A stretch of 64,000 nucleotides of DNA from NCBI GenBank assembly GCA_004295045.1, contig SHND01000017.1, positions 97,662 to 161,661 of the forward strand. Reading direction: 5' to 3'. The position numbers and the translations under genes were made by a program. The DNA comes from Chloroflexota bacterium (GTDB lineage: Bacteria; Chloroflexota; Anaerolineae; UBA4142; SHND01). This document shows, piece by piece, positions 9,169 to 17,027 of this stretch; within the stretch, counting starts at the first letter, position 1, and each line of letters opens with the position of its first letter. The notes below the pieces were generated by a model. That model was not told the DNA's origin. It saw only the letters and a program-made list of their open reading frames with translations, and searched no databases.

Positions 9169-9206
9169 AAAAAATGTTGCCATGTTTGTGGCAACATTTT
9201 TGCTTT
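9169..9206. terminator. Intrinsic terminator between the two DoxX genes
   Basis: An AATGTTGCCA/TGGCAACATT stem (9173-9182 and 9189-9198) is flanked by A and T runs on both sides, so it can work in either direction. It ends the upstream DoxX transcript. Confidence 0.8.
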
Positions 9207-9309
9207 TTTATTCGATTGTGGGCGGCTGTGCTTGTTTGAACCTATCTACCGAAACCGTTGCATGTGGCGGCGTCGTTGACGATAGGAATTGTTTGGCGCG
9301 CTTGGGTGG

Positions 9310-9948
9310 TTATGCTTTCATTGGCTGCGGCGTGCCCGGATTTTGAGGAACTATCGTTCCCACTTTCCACGGTGTGCCAAGCAACGGGAGCAGCCAGCGG
9401 TCTACACCGATGAATCCGGCGTTCTTCCATGCGAGAACAAGGAGAATTGCAAGGATGAACAACATGGGATTCGAGCTCGCCGTGCCTGCCATTAAAAAGT
9501 TCCAGTTCATGAATGCGCCGAAAAAGGCAGCGATGCCGGTAAAGATTCCCAAAATCAGCGCGATGCCGACGAGTAATTCCCCAATCGCAATCAACTGCGC
9601 GAACCAGGTGTACGCTTGGATATCCAGCAGGTATTGAATGAAACCGCGATACCAATCGAAATAGATTACGGGTTTCGGGTCCGTCTGGAGCGCGCCCATC
9701 CAAAACCCTTTGAGCGCGTCGCCTGTCACCATCCATCCGGGATTGAGTTGTCCCCAGAGGACATCGCCAGTAGCTTTGTCGCTCAAAAAGATTTTGTGCA
9801 AACCGGCGTTTGCCCACTGCCAGCCAATCCAGACACGCACAATCAACCAGACCCATGCAAATGCCGTGTTGCTAAAAATAAATTTTGCGAACGGCGGGTC
9901 TTGGATTTCGATATTGCGCGGGCGGAAAAAATCTTTGATGGCGTTCAT
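9310..9948 (-). CDS. DoxX family membrane protein, copy 2
   Basis: The 212-residue protein starts MNAIKDFFRP and is homologous along its length with the preceding DoxX copy. It has an extra loop, KIFLSDKATGDVLWGQLNPG, between helices 1 and 2 that copy 1 lacks in this form. There are four membrane segments. Its start is less certain because a GTG frame opens at 10014; I chose the ATG that aligns with the paralogue. The pair lies between the two-component genes and nirK, so a role in electron transfer during copper- or nitrite-linked respiration is possible but not demonstrated. Confidence 0.82.
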   Translation of the reverse strand: MNAIKDFFRPRNIEIQDPPFAKFIFSNTAFAWVWLIVRVWIGWQWANAGLHKIFLSDKATGDVLWGQLNPGWMVTGDALKGFWMGALQTDPKPVIYFDWYRGFIQYLLDIQAYTWFAQLIAIGELLVGIALILGIFTGIAAFFGAFMNWNFLMAGTASSNPMLFILAILLVLAWKNAGFIGVDRWLLPLLGTPWKVGTIVPQNPGTPQPMKA

Positions 9949-10141
9949 TGTTGTGTCTGACACTTCATCACACATTACACGGCTCGACGTTGATTGGGTG
10001 TGATGATGTATCACTCCTTACGAATTAATTCGTATAATTGATTGACGCCCGCATTATCCAGCTGCAACTCGCCGCGCGCATCTGACATTTGTCCCAATCC
10101 TGAATCGGCGTGTACTCGATTGCGCGGGACATGTGTCCTAC

Positions 10142-10182
10142 CAAAAAAAAACTGATGGATGCATTTGCATCCATCAGCTCTT
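10142..10182 (-). terminator. Intrinsic terminator of nirK
   Basis: The stem CTGATGGATGCA/TGCATCCATCAG is followed by nine T residues in minus-strand reading, just past the nirK stop codon. Confidence 0.9.
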
Positions 10183-10184
10183 TT

Positions 10185-11327
10185 TCAATGACCTTCGTCT
10201 CCGGCAGGCGGTGAATAGATTTTGTCATCCCACGCGCCCTCTGCCATCAGAATTCCTGCCGCGCCTTTTGCCACTCGATACAGCGCATGATCCACCAAGA
10301 GATATTGTCCCGGCTCGTCGAGTTTGAATTCAAAGGTCGAGACCGAACCCGGCGGCACGTACCATGTTTCTTCATTCTTGACAAAAGTCTCTGCCGCGCC
10401 GCTATACACCTTGTCAAAAATTTCGCCGATGATGTGGAAATTCGAACCAACGTTTGGTCCACCCACACCGAAAAAGAGGCGTACCGATTCGCCAACATTG
10501 GCTTTGAGCGGGAACAATTTCGTCAGCGCGTCGGTGCGTCCGTTAAAGGTAAAGTATTCGGGCTGTTCCGCCAGCGCCTTGTCGTTGCTGTATTCTTGAT
10601 TGCCCTTGTCGCCAATTTGACCCAGCGTGTACCATTCGCCTTGCATCACGTAAAACTCGCGGTCTACTTTGGGCAAGCCGCCTTTTGGTTCGACCACGAT
10701 TCCGCCGTACATTCCCTGCGCGATGTGATAATAGGGCGGCGCAAAGGCGCAATGATAAACAAATGCGCCGGTATTCAGCGCCTGAAAGGTAAAGGTTTTG
10801 GTTTCACCGGGCGCAACGTTCGTTACGTTGGCGCCGCCACCGGGACCATTGACGGCGTGCAGGTCAATGTTATGCGTGATGCTGCTCTCTGCCGGATTAC
10901 TCAGAGTGAGTTTTACCGTGTCGCCTTCCATGACGCGCAGCATCGGACCCGGCACGGTTCCATCGAATGTCCAAAAACCATACGTCGCGCCATCCGCCAA
11001 TTCAGAAACGACCTCTTTGACCGTCAGGTTAATTTCGACGGTGGTTGGCTCGGTGCGCGTAATGGGCGGCGGCACAATCGAAGGATCGCGTGCCACATTC
11101 GGTTGATCTACGGGCAGCGCGGGTTTCAACGGTTCAATCCCAATCCGCTTTACGGCAACCGCAGCCCCCTCGCCCAAATTTACAGCCGGCGCCGCGCCAT
11201 TCGCGGGAGCGGCGCTCGTCGCGATTGGCGTCGCGCGCGTCGCGGGCTGGGCGAGTGGTGCGGGACCGCAGGCGCCAAGCGCAAGCGCACAAAGTATTAC
11301 AGAAATAATTGCTATTTTTTTGTTCAT
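10185..11327 (-). CDS. nirK: Copper-containing nitrite reductase (NO-forming), lipoprotein
   Basis: This 380-residue enzyme reduces nitrite to nitric oxide outside the cytoplasmic membrane. A lipoprotein signal ends at the lipobox LGAC (C20), followed by an Ala/Pro/Thr linker. Two cupredoxin domains follow. Type 1 copper ligands are H152, C193, H201 and M206. Type 2 ligands are H157, H192 and H347. Catalytic D155 (HNIDLH) and H298 (FHIIGEIFD) are also present, so the enzyme should be active. The Cys-to-His spacing of eight residues (HCAFAPPYYH) is that of the class II-like branch. It diverges from an NnrS-family gene, a common denitrification neighbour. Confidence 0.95.
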   Translation of the reverse strand: MNKKIAIISVILCALALGACGPAPLAQPATRATPIATSAAPANGAAPAVNLGEGAAVAVKRIGIEPLKPALPVDQPNVARDPSIVPPPITRTEPTTVEINLTVKEVVSELADGATYGFWTFDGTVPGPMLRVMEGDTVKLTLSNPAESSITHNIDLHAVNGPGGGANVTNVAPGETKTFTFQALNTGAFVYHCAFAPPYYHIAQGMYGGIVVEPKGGLPKVDREFYVMQGEWYTLGQIGDKGNQEYSNDKALAEQPEYFTFNGRTDALTKLFPLKANVGESVRLFFGVGGPNVGSNFHIIGEIFDKVYSGAAETFVKNEETWYVPPGSVSTFEFKLDEPGQYLLVDHALYRVAKGAAGILMAEGAWDDKIYSPPAGDEGH

Positions 11328-11461
11328 TCTCTCCTCCTACCAGTGCAAAGGTGGGTTTTATTATGGGCATATAATACACCAAGTCGAGGGCAGAATACCC
11401 TAAACTTTTGGGGCAATTGTCACCTTGCCGAAAAGCCAAATCGGAGATTGAATTTCACCCT

Positions 11462-12847
11462 ATGTCCACTCGAATAAACATAGATTGGTCACGTCGCTTG
11501 CACGAACCGTTCGTCTATGCCGCGCTGCTGATCGCGTTGGGCGCGGGCTTTACCTTTGGCGCACTGCTTGGAATTGCACGTGCTTTGGGCTTGCCCATAG
11601 GCGGTTGGTACAGCGCGTTGGTGCAAGCGCACGGTCACGCGCAGCTGTTCGGCTGGGTTGGACTATTTGTCTTGGGCGTCGGTTTGTATTTTTTGCCGCG
11701 ACTGCGCGGGACGACTCTGCAAGGAATTTCGCGCGCACCGCTCGCGTGGAGTTTGCTTGTCGCAGGAATTGTGTTGCGCTGTATTGTGCAGCCGTTAGCC
11801 GGATTTTTTGGAGCGAGTGAAATTTCAAGCGCGCTTTTTATGCTTTCCGCGCTGTTGGAAACGGCGGCGATCCTCGTCATTTTTTCAATGCTGTGGCAGA
11901 CGACGCGCACAGCGAAACCGATCCTGCCTGATACGCCCGTGTACTCGATCGAACGCTTCGCTCAAATCGCATTCGTATCCATCGCACTTGCCTTTCTGCT
12001 CAATCTGCTCGGAGTTTGGAATTTGGTCTCGCAGGCGAAAAGTGTTGTCGCACCGCGTTACGACCAACCCATCGTTACGCTCTTTTTGTACGGCGCCGCG
12101 CTGCCGATGATTTTTGTATTTTCTTTGCGCACGCTGCCCCTCTTTTTGCGCCTGCCTGTTCCCACACGTAACATCTGGCGCACCTTTGCGCTGATTTATT
12201 TTCTCGGACTCGTGCTGCGCATTTTGCCATTTCTGTTGGCGATTGTGGATGACGCGCTCATGCTCACCGAACGTGCCGTGCGCGCGAATTTTATTATTCT
12301 GCTCCTCTTTGATGCGCTCGCCGTCGTCGGCACGATTATCCTCAACACTTGTATTCTTTTTTTTATTGCGCGTTTGAATTTTTTTCAGAGACGCCAGCTG
12401 GCGGAAGCATCCCACGGCGCGCGCGCAAATTACGCCGACCGCGGCGAGTACGGACGCTTTGAGTTGTTAATTTATTCCGCGTTCGTGTGGCTGATTGTTG
12501 CCGCGTTGTTGGATTTACTGCGCGTGCTGCCCATTCTCAATGAACGAATTTTCGTCCCCCAAGACGCGGTGCGTCATGCATTGATGCTCGGCGGCATCAC
12601 GCTGCTGATTTTTGGAATGGCGGTACGAATGCTGCCGGGCTTTAGCGGCAAACGCGCGGTTGCGTTTCCGCGTTTGGTGCTGTGGATGTTTGTTTTGGGA
12701 AATTTGGCGGTGCTATTCCGCGTACTCCCAACGTTTTTTGGACAGACGGATTGGACGGCGGGATTGTTGGGCTTGTCAGGAATTGTGGGCTGGTTCGCAG
12801 TGCTGTTGTTGGCAATCAATATGTGGAAAACTTTTCACCTGAAATAA
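11462..12847 (+). CDS. NnrS family membrane protein
   Basis: The 461-residue polytopic protein has about 12 hydrophobic helices. The motif 'QAHGHAQLFGWVGLFVLGVG' near residue 60 and a second conserved 'MLGGITLLIFGMAVRMLPGFSGK' are hallmarks of the NnrS family. NnrS proteins are haem- and copper-containing membrane proteins that protect against nitric oxide stress and accompany nitrite and NO reductases. The start at 11462 (MSTRINIDWS) is preferred to an upstream in-frame start because homology begins shortly after it. It is transcribed divergently from nirK across a 134-bp intergenic region. No NO reductase gene lies in this window. Confidence 0.88.
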   Translation: MSTRINIDWSRRLHEPFVYAALLIALGAGFTFGALLGIARALGLPIGGWYSALVQAHGHAQLFGWVGLFVLGVGLYFLPRLRGTTLQGISRAPLAWSLLVAGIVLRCIVQPLAGFFGASEISSALFMLSALLETAAILVIFSMLWQTTRTAKPILPDTPVYSIERFAQIAFVSIALAFLLNLLGVWNLVSQAKSVVAPRYDQPIVTLFLYGAALPMIFVFSLRTLPLFLRLPVPTRNIWRTFALIYFLGLVLRILPFLLAIVDDALMLTERAVRANFIILLLFDALAVVGTIILNTCILFFIARLNFFQRRQLAEASHGARANYADRGEYGRFELLIYSAFVWLIVAALLDLLRVLPILNERIFVPQDAVRHALMLGGITLLIFGMAVRMLPGFSGKRAVAFPRLVLWMFVLGNLAVLFRVLPTFFGQTDWTAGLLGLSGIVGWFAVLLLAINMWKTFHLK

Positions 12848-12880
12848 AAATTGCGCTCGATTAGAGCGCAATTTTTATTT
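12842..12880. terminator. Bidirectional terminator after the NnrS-family gene
   Basis: A perfect 17-bp inverted repeat (12842-12858 and 12864-12880) with a GATTA loop and A/T-rich outer arms serves the NnrS-family gene and the convergent SHMT-like gene. Confidence 0.92.
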
Positions 12881-12890
12881 CGATTATTAT

Positions 12891-14237
12891 TTAGCGCGGC
12901 GGAATTCCGTGATCGAAATTGTAATACAACGTTTGATACGCGCTGCGAAATTCGATCACATCCTCGACCACATCTTCGGGTGCGCGTTTTTTCACGAGTA
13001 TTTGTGAAATAAATTCCGCGACCTGCTCCATCTCTTTTTCGCGCATTCCCAAACGCGTCACTTCGATCGTTCCCATCCGCAAACCGCTCGGCGTGTCCCA
13101 ATCGGCAGGCGTGTCGCCGGGAATCAAATTTTTGTTCGCCACCAAGTTTGCGCGCGCCAACAACCACGCGGTTTCCAGTCCTCCGCCAAACGGTTTCACA
13201 TCGGCGATCACTTGCTGTGTGCGCGTATATCCTTTGTGCGCGCCGAGAACGCGAATGCCGCGCTGCTCTAACGCCGCGCCCAACGCTTGCGCGTTTTTTA
13301 CAATTTGCGCCATGTACATTTTGCCAAATTCAATCATCTCTGCCGCCGAAACCGCGAGCGCGGCAACACGATTCACTTGATGCGTGGCAACGAGTACGGG
13401 AAAAATCGCGGTGGTGAATGGTTCGGTCAACGCGGGATCGTTCCAGACGATGATACCGCTTTGCGGACCACTGAACGTTTTGCCCGCCGAGCCCGTCAGC
13501 ACCGCCGCGCCTTCGCGTAACGGGTCTTGAAATTGTCCGCCCGCGACGAGTCCGAGTTGATGCGCACCGTCAAAAAATATTTTTCCGCCCCACTCGGCAA
13601 CAATCCCACTCATTTCTTGCAACGGAAACGGAAACAGCGTCATGCTTGCGCCCAGCGCGACGACTTTCGGTTTCACCAATGGCGCCATCTTGCGAAACAA
13701 ATCCACATCAATTTCCAATTCAATCGGGTCCATCGGCACGTCCACAATTTTCAAACCACGCACGCCCGCCGGACCATCAAGCCGATTGCTCGAATGTCCA
13801 CCGTACGGCTGCGCAATCGTCATCACAATGTCGCCGGGCTGCGTGAGCGCGGTGTACACGGTGAGGTTTCCGATCATGCTGGCGACGAGACGATGATCGG
13901 CGTAATTTGCCCGAAAACATTTTTTCAATAGTTCGACGCACAACGCCTCGATCTCGTCAATATATTTCGTTCCGGCAAACCAACGATTGACTTTGCCGAT
14001 GTGTCCTTCCGCCGCGCGCGTGCCCACTTCGGACGCGAGGAGTGCACGTACTGTCGGACTCGTCGGCGCTTCGGGCGCGAGCAAATTGATGCACTGCTGC
14101 CCGCGCCATTCTTCGTTGCGTTTCACCGCCGCGATGACAGCATCCTGCATTTCTCGACCATTCCGCGCCGCGTCAATAATTTCGCGCGCGTGCGCGAGGA
14201 TTTCGGGATCGTGGACTTCGAATTGGGTTTGAGACAT
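12891..14237 (-). CDS. Serine hydroxymethyltransferase-like PLP enzyme
   Basis: The 448-residue fold type I aminotransferase-like protein begins MSQTQFEVHD after GAGGAAAG. SHMT-like elements include 'INLLAPEAPTSPTVRALLAS' (substrate lobe), 'AQPYGGHSSN', 'FFDGAHQLGLVAGGQF', and the lysine motif TGSAGKTFSGPQSG, where canonical SHMT has THKTLRGPRGG. The lysine is kept but the preceding histidine is replaced by glycine. This, with weak similarity elsewhere, points to a divergent branch related to alpha-methylserine or phenylserine aldolase-type enzymes rather than housekeeping GlyA. It is a monocistronic unit separated from the toxin-antitoxin gene by 32 bp. Confidence 0.8.
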   Translation of the reverse strand: MSQTQFEVHDPEILAHAREIIDAARNGREMQDAVIAAVKRNEEWRGQQCINLLAPEAPTSPTVRALLASEVGTRAAEGHIGKVNRWFAGTKYIDEIEALCVELLKKCFRANYADHRLVASMIGNLTVYTALTQPGDIVMTIAQPYGGHSSNRLDGPAGVRGLKIVDVPMDPIELEIDVDLFRKMAPLVKPKVVALGASMTLFPFPLQEMSGIVAEWGGKIFFDGAHQLGLVAGGQFQDPLREGAAVLTGSAGKTFSGPQSGIIVWNDPALTEPFTTAIFPVLVATHQVNRVAALAVSAAEMIEFGKMYMAQIVKNAQALGAALEQRGIRVLGAHKGYTRTQQVIADVKPFGGGLETAWLLARANLVANKNLIPGDTPADWDTPSGLRMGTIEVTRLGMREKEMEQVAEFISQILVKKRAPEDVVEDVIEFRSAYQTLYYNFDHGIPPR

Positions 14238-14269
14238 TGCTTTCCTCATCCGAACAAGAGAACCCACCA

Positions 14270-15100
14270 TTACTCGGTGGGTTCTTGATTTTTAGTTTCG
14301 TCATCAATGTTGCGGCGCTTCTTTTCCACTTTTAGCATTGCAGCGACCAGCGGCTGATCGCGCGGGATGGATATGGTAATCGCATCCCATACTTTTTCGT
14401 ACGACATGAAATCGTATCCGTGCGCCATTGCATTTCGCAAATCAATAATTTTGCGCCACGGAATCTGTGGATACATTTGCTGAATGTCGCGCGGAATTCG
14501 ATTCGCCGCTTCGCCAATTACTTGTAGCGCATATCGTACGGCGAAATCCGTTTTCTCATCAGACATCATCTGATCTTTGGTGATTCCTGCGACAAAACGC
14601 TGAACGCGCGCCATGTTATCCAACATGTCTTGCATATAATCGAGATATTCGCGTTTGGGTTCCATGTTTGCTCCATTGGGCTTGCCGTTCGTGTACGCGG
14701 ATTTGCGGCGCGGCAATTTCACAGGCAGTGCGACGCCGTCTGTTTGTAACCAAATCACTTCACGCAGCACGCGTTTGCCTATAAAGTGAGGTAACCCTGC
14801 TCTTTCGACAACATCTACATTCACGCCCAACAATTGCGAGAGGGTTTCTTTGAGCGCAGATTTGATATCCAACCGATGTTCGGGAGTAAACTCGACAAGG
14901 ACATCAAAGTCGCTGCGCCGTTTTTCTTCGTGCCGCACATACGAACCGAACACACCTAATGACTTGACATGATACTGTTTGGTGATTTCGGGCAAATGTT
15001 CTTGCAAGACGCGGACGAATCGCGCGAGGGAACGGCGCGGCGCTCTTTGGGACGCGAGGTGGTGGGTTGATTTTTGGCGGTTAGCGGAAGCAAGGGTCAT
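14270..15100 (-). CDS. MNT nucleotidyltransferase fused to HEPN (HepT-like) domain
   Basis: The 276-residue protein joins the two halves of a type VII toxin-antitoxin system. Residues 30-125 are a minimal nucleotidyltransferase (MntA-like) with G52-S53, D64 and D66 in the GSx10DxD motif and a third acid near D96. Residues 146-276 are a HEPN/HepT domain with the RNase motif RX4HXY intact (R222, H227, Y229). In known systems MntA AMPylates the HepT tyrosine to silence it. Here both lie in one frame joined by a basic linker. Met146 has its own ribosome-binding site, so a free HEPN product is also possible. It overlaps the DUF2442 gene by four bases. Confidence 0.85.
   Translation of the reverse strand: MTLASANRQKSTHHLASQRAPRRSLARFVRVLQEHLPEITKQYHVKSLGVFGSYVRHEEKRRSDFDVLVEFTPEHRLDIKSALKETLSQLLGVNVDVVERAGLPHFIGKRVLREVIWLQTDGVALPVKLPRRKSAYTNGKPNGANMEPKREYLDYMQDMLDNMARVQRFVAGITKDQMMSDEKTDFAVRYALQVIGEAANRIPRDIQQMYPQIPWRKIIDLRNAMAHGYDFMSYEKVWDAITISIPRDQPLVAAMLKVEKKRRNIDDETKNQEPTE
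14663..14676 (-). promoter_or_regulatory. Internal ribosome-binding site and ATG for a separate HEPN product
   Basis: Reading the minus strand, TGGAGC precedes the in-frame ATG (Met146 of the fusion) by about five bases. The ATG falls exactly at the start expected for a stand-alone HepT protein (MEPKREYLDYM). It could allow two products from one frame. Confidence 0.5.
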
Positions 15101-15570
15101 TTCTTTTTTGGCTGAGCTGTTTTGCGCGAACGCGATTTTGCGATTTTCATTTTCGCCGTCTGAGACTTTATCCCGTTGCCACTTCCATTTACAGATTTAC
15201 GCGCATGTTGTGAGCGCCGCGCGCGTTTGCGCTGCTTTGCTTTCCGTTCTTGTTCCTTGTCATATTTGACCCAAGGCGGGTCCTCATCGCCGTAATAAAG
15301 TGTTTCCGGTGCAATATCTACCTCGCCGGGCCAGGTGATTGTTCCGTTCTCAACGAACATGTTGCGAAAAAGGTCCGGGTCATTGCGAATTGGCTCAAAC
15401 ACCCCACCACGAACGTATTGGTCAAGATCAATATCGCGTTCCGTTCCATCCGAAAAAACAAAATGTGCATTAAACCCATCGAGTGGTTTTACCTCGCGTA
15501 CATCAATCAACTCGAAATAGGGACGCCGCTTGTTATGGGCAGAAGCATTCTTGGTCTTGGTCATTTTCAT
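15097..15570 (-). CDS. DUF2442 domain protein with basic tail
   Basis: Residues 18-95 of this 157-residue protein form a DUF2442 domain: 'VREVKPLDGFNAHFVFSDGT', 'GGVFEPIR', 'FRNMFVENGTITWPG' and 'DIAPETLY' are all recognisable. The last 55 residues are rich in Lys, Arg and Ser and are probably disordered or nucleic-acid binding; that tail is unusual for the family. AAAGGAACC precedes the ATG. DUF2442 proteins usually sit next to DUF4160 proteins, as here, in pairs suspected to be toxin-antitoxin or regulatory modules. No biochemical function is established. The four-base overlap with the MNT-HEPN gene implies coupled translation. Confidence 0.82.
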   Translation of the reverse strand: MKMTKTKNASAHNKRRPYFELIDVREVKPLDGFNAHFVFSDGTERDIDLDQYVRGGVFEPIRNDPDLFRNMFVENGTITWPGEVDIAPETLYYGDEDPPWVKYDKEQERKAKQRKRARRSQHARKSVNGSGNGIKSQTAKMKIAKSRSRKTAQPKKK

Positions 15571-15582
15571 CTGATGGTTCCT

Positions 15583-15843
15583 TTACTTGAGCGGATCAAT
15601 CTTGAGCAGTGATTCTGTGCGCCGCGCCCGCTCCCAATTCAAGAGCAATTCGCGCTGATGCAATTTTGCCCATTTGCGAACAAAGCGTAATTCTCTTTCT
15701 GGCAAGCGTCCCGCGCTGACTGCACCGGTAGCAACCTCAATCAATGCCTTGTGTTCGCCATGCACCGCGTGAAAATGCGGAGCATGTTTTTCGTTAAAAA
15801 ACATGCGGATACTAATCCCATAAAAGCGGCTGATGGTGGGCAT
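15583..15843 (-). CDS. DUF4160 domain protein
   Basis: The 86-residue protein begins MPTISRFYGISIRMFFNEKHAPHFHA, the standard DUF4160 opening in which the HxPHFHA histidines are conserved. The family's central segment (ALIEVATGAVSAGRLP) and the C-terminal helix (VRKWAKLHQRELLLNW) are also clear. The length is typical. It is 12 bp upstream of the DUF2442 gene, its usual partner. The histidine-rich motif hints at metal binding, but function is unknown. A toxin-antitoxin role is often assumed for this pair without proof. Confidence 0.88.
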   Translation of the reverse strand: MPTISRFYGISIRMFFNEKHAPHFHAVHGEHKALIEVATGAVSAGRLPERELRFVRKWAKLHQRELLLNWERARRTESLLKIDPLK

Positions 15844-15902
15844 CGGTGTTTTTCGCGTAAGATTCTAAGACGGATAGAGGTAGGCGTCAAACCTCTTGGG
15901 TC

Positions 15903-17021
15903 TCACCCCGCGTTCAAATCCTTCAACAACCGATTGATGGCGTTTTGATAAAGCAGCGGATTCGTCCAATTCCGAAAATCGCCGATGTGACGTTGGCGAA
16001 TGTCATACGCCCACTGCTCGCTCGTTTCAAAAACGGAATCATCCAAACGAATCGGAAATAGCACAGTCTTGCCGTGTTGTTTTTCTTTTTCGATGGCTTT
16101 GGAGAATTCTTTGCGCACCCACGCGCGCTCGATGGAATTTTGGGAGAGGACAATAATGAGTTTGTCGTACACCCGAATCGCTTGGTCAATCGAATCTTCA
16201 ATCGTCTCACCGATTTTCAAATCTTCGGGCGCGAACCACACGCGCACGCCGTTCATTTGCAAATCGTTGTGCAAGCGCCGCGCAAAATGTTCGTCTTGCG
16301 AGGAATAGGAAATGAACGCGGAATAATATTGGATGGGTTTGCCGACGAGCGATTTGGCAAACGTAATCATTTCTTCTGGCACACCGCAGCCGCGCAAGAA
16401 GACTTCGGGGATATTGCCACCAGATAAATATAGAGTCGATATACTTATCTCAGATCGTCCTAAATGATGTATCGTTTCGAGGCCGACAACATTGGACAAA
16501 TCAACATTGACGAGTGTAGTCCCCAACCAACTTCCACGAACCTGTCCAATAATAAAGACGCTCGTTCCCCCCAAAAGAGCGTCGCTAAGATTGGCTCCAA
16601 TAAGATTCGATCCGCTCAAATTTGCCTCGCTAAGGAAGGCGTGCGAAAGATCTGCGCCCATGAAGTTTGCCCCGCGACAATCCGATCCGCCAAGATTTAC
16701 ATGAACGAGTTGAGCCCGGCTTAAATCGGTATCTTGGAGATTAGCCTGACTAAAGTCTGCCACGCTTAGATTTGAACCGCTTAAGTTTGCACCCTGGAAG
16801 TTTGCCTCCTTTAAATTCGCCATGAGGAAACCTCCCCCACTCAAGTCTGTGTTGCTCATCTCGATCCTATCGAGGTTCGCTTTGTCGAAGTCTATTCCAC
16901 TAAGATCAGCACGAAACTTCTTGTTCGCTTTGCGTTTGGATCGCAACCAGTCATTCCATATAGAAACATCTTTTTTAGCAAGTGCAGATTGAATCATGGA
17001 GAGATGTTCAGGATTCGCCAT
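15903..17021 (-). CDS. Pentapeptide-repeat protein with C-terminal TIR domain
   Basis: In this 372-residue protein, residues 36-150 form about 20 A(N/D)LXX pentapeptide repeats, expected to fold as a quadrilateral beta-helix. A linker region (150-230) is followed by a TIR domain (about 232-372) starting YSAFISYSSQDEHFARRL. The TIR W-x3-E motif, with the glutamate used for NAD+ cleavage, is present as W301 and E305. Bacterial TIR proteins typically act as NADases in anti-phage defence. The start codon lies six bases beyond the stop of the type IIG gene, whose end supplies the GAGGAT ribosome-binding site, so the two are translationally coupled. Confidence 0.9.
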   Translation of the reverse strand: MANPEHLSMIQSALAKKDVSIWNDWLRSKRKANKKFRADLSGIDFDKANLDRIEMSNTDLSGGGFLMANLKEANFQGANLSGSNLSVADFSQANLQDTDLSRAQLVHVNLGGSDCRGANFMGADLSHAFLSEANLSGSNLIGANLSDALLGGTSVFIIGQVRGSWLGTTLVNVDLSNVVGLETIHHLGRSEISISTLYLSGGNIPEVFLRGCGVPEEMITFAKSLVGKPIQYYSAFISYSSQDEHFARRLHNDLQMNGVRVWFAPEDLKIGETIEDSIDQAIRVYDKLIIVLSQNSIERAWVRKEFSKAIEKEKQHGKTVLFPIRLDDSVFETSEQWAYDIRQRHIGDFRNWTNPLLYQNAINRLLKDLNAG

Positions 17022-17027
17022 AAATCT

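Noticed and set aside
10287..11477. 396-residue plus-strand open frame opposite nirK
   Set aside because: It mirrors the nirK codons, has no recognisable domain, and the nirK frame has complete catalytic motifs.
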